Assembly (NCBI GenBank): GCA_009801015.1 | Contig: VHZZ01010482.1 | Location: 18,096-44,477 of the forward strand | Length of the DNA: 26,382 nt | Direction of reading: 5' to 3' | DNA from: Silene noctiflora | Lineage: Eukaryota; Streptophyta; Magnoliopsida; Caryophyllales; Caryophyllaceae | In this document: one piece after another, positions 19,976-26,382 of the stretch | Layout of the letters: each line of letters opens with the position of its first letter | How positions within the stretch are numbered: the stretch's first letter is position 1 | The notes under the pieces: model-generated | Databases searched by the model: none | Seen by the model: only the letters and a program-made list of their open reading frames with translations | What the model was told of the DNA's origin: nothing | Program-made: the position numbers and the translations under genes

Positions 19976-21722
19976 GTTTCTCAAAAAAGGAGATTATTGC
20001 AAGGGTAAGTGTGTAGAGTGAAATTAAAATAGGTAGGACCTAGAAGTCACTGAATGAGAAAGATATCACATACCAAGATCACAAAATGGTGACCAATGTT
20101 GAGCATTTAGCTACAAAGCTGGAGGTCGAAAGAAGTCGCTCAAATTAGTAAAGAAGAAAATAAGAAGCGTACATTGTCACAGCTACGCGTTATGTAGCGG
20201 AGAGCTAAATTGACTAGAAAGGCAGTATACGCGGAGAGATTATGGTCATGTACAGGGAAGTAAAGGCATAATCACAGGATTAATCTGAAGACGAGTAAAA
20301 CCTAGAATGAAAGGCTTAGAAGACTAGAAGAAATGGTATATGCTCATACAAGCTATTGTATATTCAGACAATCCTAGTCAATCTAAATGAACAAAACGGG
20401 AATTACAGAAATCAAAAACATTCCAAGACCGGAAATGACTTTGAGTACACCAAGGAAGTTTAATGGCCTAATTCGTACGTAAAGATTGAAGAAAACAGAA
20501 CTACCCTAACCAAACAGGAGAATTTTAAATAAAGTCTTGATACACTTTTTAGGTACTGAAGCGAATGTTAAAAATTGTGAAGTTACATGGGCTACTAGTA
20601 AGAGCACTCGCTCTTGTTAGAGTATGATAATTTTGAAGTGGTTTCCAAAATTATTTTATATTATTTTTGATTTGCCCTTGTCTACAAATTTCAGCCTTGG
20701 AAATATGAATTGTACCTTGGGCATCGCATGTTAACTGCAGGGATGAAAACTCTTTATTTGTATTGGTTAACTTCTAGAAACGAGGTGGGTGGGGACATAG
20801 CCATTGTACAAATGTTGATAGACATTTCTTTGATCCCTTTTTTCTTTCCGTCTTTGGCACAACCTTGAATCTTTGTTTGCTAACTTTTCTTTCCAATCTT
20901 GAATCTTTGTTTGCTAATAATAGTGTGAAAATCACTGTTAAAACTTAACTGTATTCTGAAGGGAAGTCCTACATACAGAAGTAAGCAAAGCTGCATGTAA
21001 TTAGTGAGGTGTTTATTACATCTCTGCATAATCTGGTCTACTTGTGACTAGAAATGCTTTAAAATCTTGTCTAAGCTACAGAGAAACATGTATGTTTGCT
21101 TTCATTTCTTTAGTCTTGTCATAGAAAAATCCATCATCTTCCGATTCCAATTGTTGATTCCTCGACTATTTTCATATCCTAGTCCAACTACGTTACTACC
21201 AAATACCAATGTTATTTCATTCCTACTCAGATCCTAGGAATCATTTACATTTGAGAGTCGAAACCGAGATGACATGATAAGGAAAATGTCAAAAGACAAA
21301 CAAATTTCCGGCACTTTCTATCTTCCATTAGCTTCAAAAATGAAATAGTGAAAGAAAATCACTTGTGCTTCATCTGTTCCTTTGAACTATATGAGATTAG
21401 GACTCTTCCTTGCGAGGTTGAGTTATAATCTAATCTCGCAAGATTAAACACAAGTTTAACAATTTGTAAACTTTATTGAATTATGAAAATAAGCTGAAAA
21501 ATAAGGTCATAAATCGGTCTTATTTATAGTCCTACTCGAAGTCAACAATCTGAATTGAGATCTAATTCCTCAAGTTGTGTAAAAAGCTAACTAAAGCTTT
21601 CCTAAACTTGAAAACTTATTTAATTATTAATTAAGTTGACAAGAAGGGGTTCGCATAAACCTAATAAAACTAGGATTAGAAAATACAAAGCTTTTACTAA
21701 ATTTATTCGAAAACAGTAAATA
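19976..21722. other. Intergenic sequence
   Basis: AT-rich, with no coding frame that I can support. The phrase 'ttgaatctttgtttgctaa' is duplicated at about 20867-20884 and 20901-20918. The stretch 21420-21560, read on the minus strand, looks like part of an LTR (listed separately). Nothing else was recognised. Confidence 0.6.
21420..21560 (-). mobile_element. LTR-like fragment
   Basis: On the minus strand there is a TATA-like 'actataaataagacc' (complement of about 21511-21525), then T-rich sequence, then 'attcaataaagttt' (complement of about 21468-21481). This promoter-then-AATAAA order over about 50 bp is typical of a short retrotransposon LTR. No TG...CA ends or primer-binding site could be fixed. 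Confidence 0.3.
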
Positions 21723-23589
21723 TGTAACACCCCCATTTATTCAGGAGCCTTTACCTAGGCCTCCCAAGCAAATAGGAGTGCTACCATCTCAGTTTCCTAA
21801 GATAGTGTATAACAAAGTATAGCAATCCAAAGTACATAAAATTTAAACTTTACTTAAAAGCCTTATTACAACTTAACAAACTAAAAACTGAAGTAATATA
21901 TTACAATTCTTTTACAGCGGAATTAAATAAAGTACATAAATTAAATAGTGAAAGCCTGAACTAAGTGAACTAGACAACTAGGTAGACATAGCCAAACATC
22001 CTCATGCATCCCCCATGAGCTCCCAAAACAGCTAACTCGAAACCTGTCAAAATCTGCTCCCCAATAATGATTCACTACAGGACAGGTGTTCACGAATACA
22101 CTGTAAACCACAAGATTGAGTAGGATATAAATATAAAACGATAAACAATAATAAATGCACACAAAGTAATGAGACAATGCAACCAATGATCCTCCGCATC
22201 CGACACTACCACACATCTCTAATACTATCCATGATCACATCCCGAAACACCCGCCTCGCCATTCCCTGGGCCAAGGACAAACTCAACCGTCGTTGAGAAC
22301 CAGGATAAACCTGAGGACGCCAAGGTCAAGCCTGCAGACCAGCCCTGGGCCTTAAACAAAGTAACCATCCCCAACACCAAACCACACCAACCTCCGACAC
22401 AATATGAATGCATGCCATGCCAATAACCAAAATAATATAATTCATGCCTTTAATATTCATACAACACAATAAACCATTCAATAATACAACCATACAGGTA
22501 AACATGCCAACAAATAATGTACGCATTAATATTAAATTTGAGTAGATATATCCTGCCTAGCAAACAAATCTTCGAGTCGCACGAGTCACACAAGCAATCA
22601 AATCGATCCTTTACAAATCCATAAACTACATAAAATAATTATGTACAATTAATAAATAACTAACCAACTAATCATGCACTTATCCTATGCCCATCACATC
22701 CTAATCCTTTAGACAACTTCAAAGCTAAATCTCTAATTCTACCGTTTTACAACACAGTTCAGTCTCACTATAAAATTTATAACTAATTCAATAAAAATCT
22801 AAACGATGCAAGACCAGTGGGGTTGGAACCCTAAGATACATATCTACAGTTCTTGTGAAACAGACTTTCCTCAAATTCTAGACTTATCAAGATTTTCTTG
22901 AAAGATTTATAAATACTGACGAATTCCGTCGCATAAAAAGTATCTGTTCATAAAACAAGTTTAACATATGATTATTGAGAAATTCCAATGACTAGAATTA
23001 TCTAGACTATTCAAATTTAATGTATTCAAAAGACCCAACTAAGTATCAATTTATAAATTAGGTCTACGAAATAAACTTTAGACTACTAGTGCATTCGCGG
23101 ATTCTCAGTCGACATGTTCATAACAAATTTAATCTGAAAAATATACAAGACCAATTGTTACAAAATTTTACAGGCGTAAACTAGACTTGAAAATAACCTA
23201 AGTCCTTTCTTTACGTTTTCAAAGATAACAACTTTAAGACGGTCTGATAATTCGTTTAAGACAACTTAAAGATTTAAAGAATTGCTGTAACTTTATTCTT
23301 TAATAAAATCGTCACAAATTTAACTATTAGATAATTATATTTAATCTAGACATGATTAGGTGATGAACTAAAACTTAAAAAATGCTTATAAAAATTAAAG
23401 ACTAAATCGCTGAAAGATTAAAGATGAACTTACAAAATAAAAGATTCAATCCAATAGAACTAGATGCAAAATCCCCAAATTGATTACCCAATTCATTTTT
23501 CCCTTTTTTTCTAGATCTCTCTCTTTCTCTCTCTGTGTGATATTATGAGTTTTTATGTGTAATAAAGATTTATTGTTAGGTTAGCCTTA

Positions 23590-23597
23590 CTTATATA
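23590..23597 (-). promoter_or_regulatory. TATA box of the minus-strand LTR
   Basis: CTTATATA on the + strand reads TATATAAG on the minus strand, within 'ctattatataagtaaggc'. A CT-rich tract (23516-23542) follows downstream in the direction of transcription. Confidence 0.5.
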
Positions 23598-23639
23598 ATA
23601 GTCTAAGGTAGCAATTAGGAAAGGACAAAGAAACTTACC

Positions 23640-23775
23640 AAATATTATTATATTATTATTATATTACTATTCCTATTATGAATAAGATTATCATATAATA
23701 CTATTATTACTATTACTATTATTTTTATGGCATACTACTAGTATTATTAATATGATTACTATTATTATATTATTC
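23640..23775. repeat. (ATT)n-like low-complexity tract within the LTR
   Basis: Imperfect 'attatt/actatt' triplets over about 130 bp, located upstream of the LTR TATA box, i.e. in its U3 part. Confidence 0.75.
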
Positions 23776-23932
23776 CATCTCACCAGTTAAAATATAAAAT
23801 TAAAGAAGTATGAAAGAAATATAATTTATAAAATAACTATAGTTTATAAAATAACTTTACTTTATTAAAATACATTTATCAAAATACTGTTGACTAACCC
23901 TTGACCCAATCCTAAAAATACGGGGTATTACA

Positions 23933-24380
23933 GTCTTCCCTCCTTAAAAAAAACTTCTTCCCCGAAGTTCACCACACTACCTATAACAAATGTCAACTTA
24001 AGGTCTCTCCTCTTGACAAAATGCTACATAAAATAACGGGTATTACATCCTACCTCCCTTAAAACAAACTTCATCCCGAAATTTAACCCAAGCCTATTAA
24101 GACAACACATCAACTATACTGCCAAACATAGCACTCCCTTTCAACTAAGCTTACTACTAAAACATACTATTGCAGTCTATCCTCTTTAAAAGAAACAAAC
24201 CAACAATTAACTTGGAAGAATATAAACTCATGGCATCACACATAATCAAAAGATCCAACTTCGATGTAAGTAACCACTAATCAAACTCATATCAATATTT
24301 TCAACATTCCAAGATTTTCCAATACTATCCTCCTTAAACAAGGTTACGTCCCCGTAACCTCCATCATCATTCATATCATC
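23933..24380 (-). repeat. Four degenerate copies of the polyprotein-end motif
   Basis: The + strand pattern 'tattaca-tcctacctcccttaaaa-aaacttc-tccccgaagtt' recurs near 23925, 24040, 24167 and 24323, spaced about 115, 127 and 155 bp. In the minus frame these read NFGEEVFFKEGRL (next to the LTR), KFRDEVCFKGGRM (second) and GYGDVTLFKED (fourth). They look like remnants of a gypsy polyprotein C-terminus and LTR junction, repeated. Each copy has a near-palindromic core, e.g. aggttacg...cgtaacct at the fourth. Confidence 0.6.
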
Positions 24381-24708
24381 AAAAGAACAAGGTATAACAA
24401 CATCTAAGAACAAAGGCAACATCGCTAGTAAGTAAATCATGCACAACACACCACACCATTTTTTATTCAATGCGACTAACGCAACAAATATAACCATGGA
24501 CACACATATTCTCACAAAGAACATTAGAACATAAATGACATACCACATATGCGAACACTTAAGCATCGTTAGTATTATCATATAAACATTCATGCGGAGA
24601 CGAAAATAAATTGAGAGCATCCAAATACCAAGGCACAATTCCGAACTTTCCCATCAACATGCATAACATATACTACTCCCACAAAATATAACAATGGTAA
24701 CAATCAAT

Positions 24709-24787
<79 letters not shown>

Positions 24788-25300
24788 ACACATATATATA
24801 TACCTAACGTCAACCTTTATTAAAATAGCTAAAGTTAACATTTACCAATCATAATAAAACACGACGATAAGCATACAGATACATATATCCAGCCATTCAT
24901 AAACATGGTGATCACACAAGGGACATTACAACATGCTGAACATATCACATATGTGAATAATTAGACTTGTACAAATTGTTTCAACTTCTTGCAATTAATA
25001 GTCATATTAGGTCATCTAGTTTACTCACGTTATCATGCCAACCAGATTATTATCTAAAAGCTTCTATTTTCATCTCATATCAAGGCTTATATCTAATGAT
25101 CATGCCACTATCGCCATATAAGAGCATTATAAGGTCACATTAATAAAATTCATGAAATAATAAAACTATGGTATTAAAACTTAACATAAAACTTACATTT
25201 TCAAAAGTGATAAATCATACTGTAATTTTAAAAAATCATTAATAAATAATCGCTCCACTAATTCATGAGTTATTATACTTTTTAGAAAATACAGAGAATT
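24381..25300. other. AT-rich region without a gene
   Basis: A/C-rich on the + strand, holding the (CA)n tract. The minus-strand frame at 24246-24638 is a hydrophobic low-complexity reading plus the motif copy at its end; I do not accept it as a gene. This could be decayed retrotransposon interior, but no enzyme motifs were found. Confidence 0.55.
24712..24781. repeat. (CA)n microsatellite
   Basis: About 35 uninterrupted AC units, followed by 'tacacacacatatatatata'. Long and pure, so likely polymorphic in length. Confidence 0.97.
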
Positions 25301-26382
25301 AACTAAACATGGGAAGAAGAATCAAATCAATAGTTCAAAGGATTTGTGCAGCAGGAGCTGAGGGCATATGCAACACAAAAGCAGTGCTTGGCCAAGGCCT
25401 AAACCAGGCAGGCTTTGATCAAGCAACAACAAGCAATGGCCAAAGCAATTCAAGCCATAATGCCATGATCACAGCTGCTGCCAGGCCAGAAGTGAAGGCC
25501 CAGAAGTACCAGCTCAAGGGCCACCACCAGCTGCCACCATGGCCAGCTGAGAGGTCCTTGGAGTAGGTCCAAACTGCACCCAAGCCAGGTCCCAGGTCAG
25601 GTCCACACCTAGCCCAAAACTCAGCAGACCAGTCACATGTCAAAGGCAGTAAAGCATAAAGTAAACTTTCCTCTTTTGGTNAGGCACTTGTGGAGCTCCT
25701 TTTGCAAGTCACTTTCTCAGATTCCATAAAGTATTGCAAGCCTCGAAACAGGCATCAAGGAGNCTTGACTTAATGAGAAGGGAAGCTAACTTCCAAGCCC
25801 AACAACAACAAGCCAAAGTCAGACTGTTCTTTTGCCCTGACAACAGCCTGTTTCACTATGTTGTTTTTGTTTCATTAGTTTACTTTCTTATTTTCAGTTG
25901 TAAAATAATTAATGTCATTTGTACTGACCCTAAGAGGGATCCTAGCCCTTGGATATGTTTTATTTCGAAACTGTAACCTGATCTCAAGGCCTATATAAGG
26001 ACCTCATATGCTGATTGGGGGAGTTGTTTTTGAATGAAAAATTGAGAACACTTCTCCATTTTCCCTAAATCTTTTAACTTTGCTCAGTCATTGTTTTAAG
26101 TCAGGCTTGATAGTGTCTTGTGCTTGCTTAGATACTGATTAAGGACCTGTTGACAGCATCTAATCAACTCTGTGCTTGCCTGAGTTGTCTGGTTGTTGTT
26201 GTTGGGGTTTGCTAAGTAAATCCTGTGCTTGCTTGGATTTATTTGGTCAAGTCCTGTCCCAAATTATTAGATTGAGTCCTTGTGCTTGATTAGGAGTCGA
26301 TTTGATAGTTATATCCCAGTTCAATTACAGTTTAAAGCCCTGAACATCCTTCAGTCTCAGAACAACCCCATTTCTGATAGAC
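25300..26382 (+). mobile_element. Probable LTR-retroelement segment, plus strand
   Basis: The base composition shifts from very AT-rich to more balanced near 25310. A TATA box, CTATATAAGG, at 25991-26000 is followed about 35 bp on by 'gaatgaaaaattgag', then GT-rich text in which 'ctgtgcttgcytg' recurs four times (26118-26290). A TATA-then-T/G-rich layout without coding resembles an LTR U3-R-U5. The start and end are not visible; the end may be past the window. The 85-codon frame at 25309-25566 lies in this segment; I see no domain in it. Confidence 0.4.
25681..25763. other. Two ambiguous bases (assembly N)
   Basis: Single n characters at 25681 and 25763. They fall in repeat-like sequence, so they may reflect collapsed repeat copies or polishing gaps. 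Confidence 0.95.

Larger units (their letters stand above)
21723..23932 (-). mobile_element. LTR of a Ty3/gypsy-like retrotransposon (probably the 3' LTR)
   Basis: The ends are TGTAACACCCCC (21723) and, at the right, ACGGGGTATTACA, whose complement is TGTAATACCCCGT. These are near-identical inverted LTR termini, 2210 bp apart. Orientation is minus: next to the right end lies a minus-strand peptide NFGEEVFFKEGRL whose stop TAA falls inside the first LTR bases (TGTAA), the arrangement I know from plant gypsy polyproteins. A TATA box (TATATAAG, complement of 23590-23597) sits about 335 bp into the LTR. No primer-binding site follows the left end and no flanking 5-bp duplication is seen, as expected if this is a 3' LTR whose partner lies outside the window. 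Confidence 0.72.

Noticed and set aside
24246..24638. 130-codon hydrophobic minus-strand frame
   Set aside because: Low-complexity hydrophobic reading of A/C-rich DNA; its only recognisable part is a degenerate polyprotein-end motif copy.
24712..24781. CRISPR-like or satellite array
   Set aside because: It is a simple (CA)n dinucleotide run with no spacer structure.
25309..25566. 85-codon plus frame starting MGRRIKS
   Set aside because: Ala/Gln-rich, no recognised domain, and located in a retroelement-like segment; not enough to call a gene.

Overview
The window looks like nuclear DNA of a dicot plant. It is AT-rich, carries one intron-rich gene with plant-type GT-AG introns, and is strewn with plant transposon debris. 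I cannot name the species. Two ambiguous bases (25681 and 25763) mark a draft assembly.

The only gene I can assemble completely lies on the + strand, 657-19598. I joined 18 coding exons by hand. Every junction is GT-AG, all phases agree, and the coding total is 2691 nt, or 896 codons plus TGA. The product is the plant LETM1-like protein, the family that includes Arabidopsis At3g11560 and At5g06220 by recall. It has a Ser/Thr/Arg/Lys-containing N-terminus that may target an organelle, a long plant-specific middle, two coiled-coil stretches, and a C-terminal LETM1-type membrane module. It stops soon after the PST(F/Y) motif, so it lacks the long matrix domain of canonical mitochondrial LETM1. 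Only about 14% of the 19-kb span is coding; the introns are swollen by inserted repeats.

Layout. 1-656: 5' flank with a possible minus-strand exon at 149-274. 657-19598: the LETM1-like gene. Its introns hold a TIR element with a perfect 8-bp target duplication (3542-3731), a second copy of that family (8604-8776), a 'gggatggcaa' TIR element (3853-4509), a 'ggcgc'-rich hAT-like element (11261-11671), a direct/inverted repeat cluster beside exon 13 (12789-13046), and a tandem purine/pyrimidine foldback (16368-16915, with a third partial copy from about 16135). 19599-21722: 3' UTR, then anonymous intergenic DNA with an LTR-like patch. 21723-23932: a minus-strand LTR bounded by TGTAAYACCCC termini. 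23933-24380: four degenerate copies of a polyprotein-end motif. 24712-24781: a (CA)n tract. About 25300-26382: a GC-richer segment and a second, plus-strand LTR-like region with a TATA box.

I found no RNA gene, no CRISPR array and no novel multi-gene system. The points most worth checking are the 41-nt first coding exon, the transposon-rich introns (foldback and repeat beside exon 13), and the repeated polyprotein-end/LTR junction motif.
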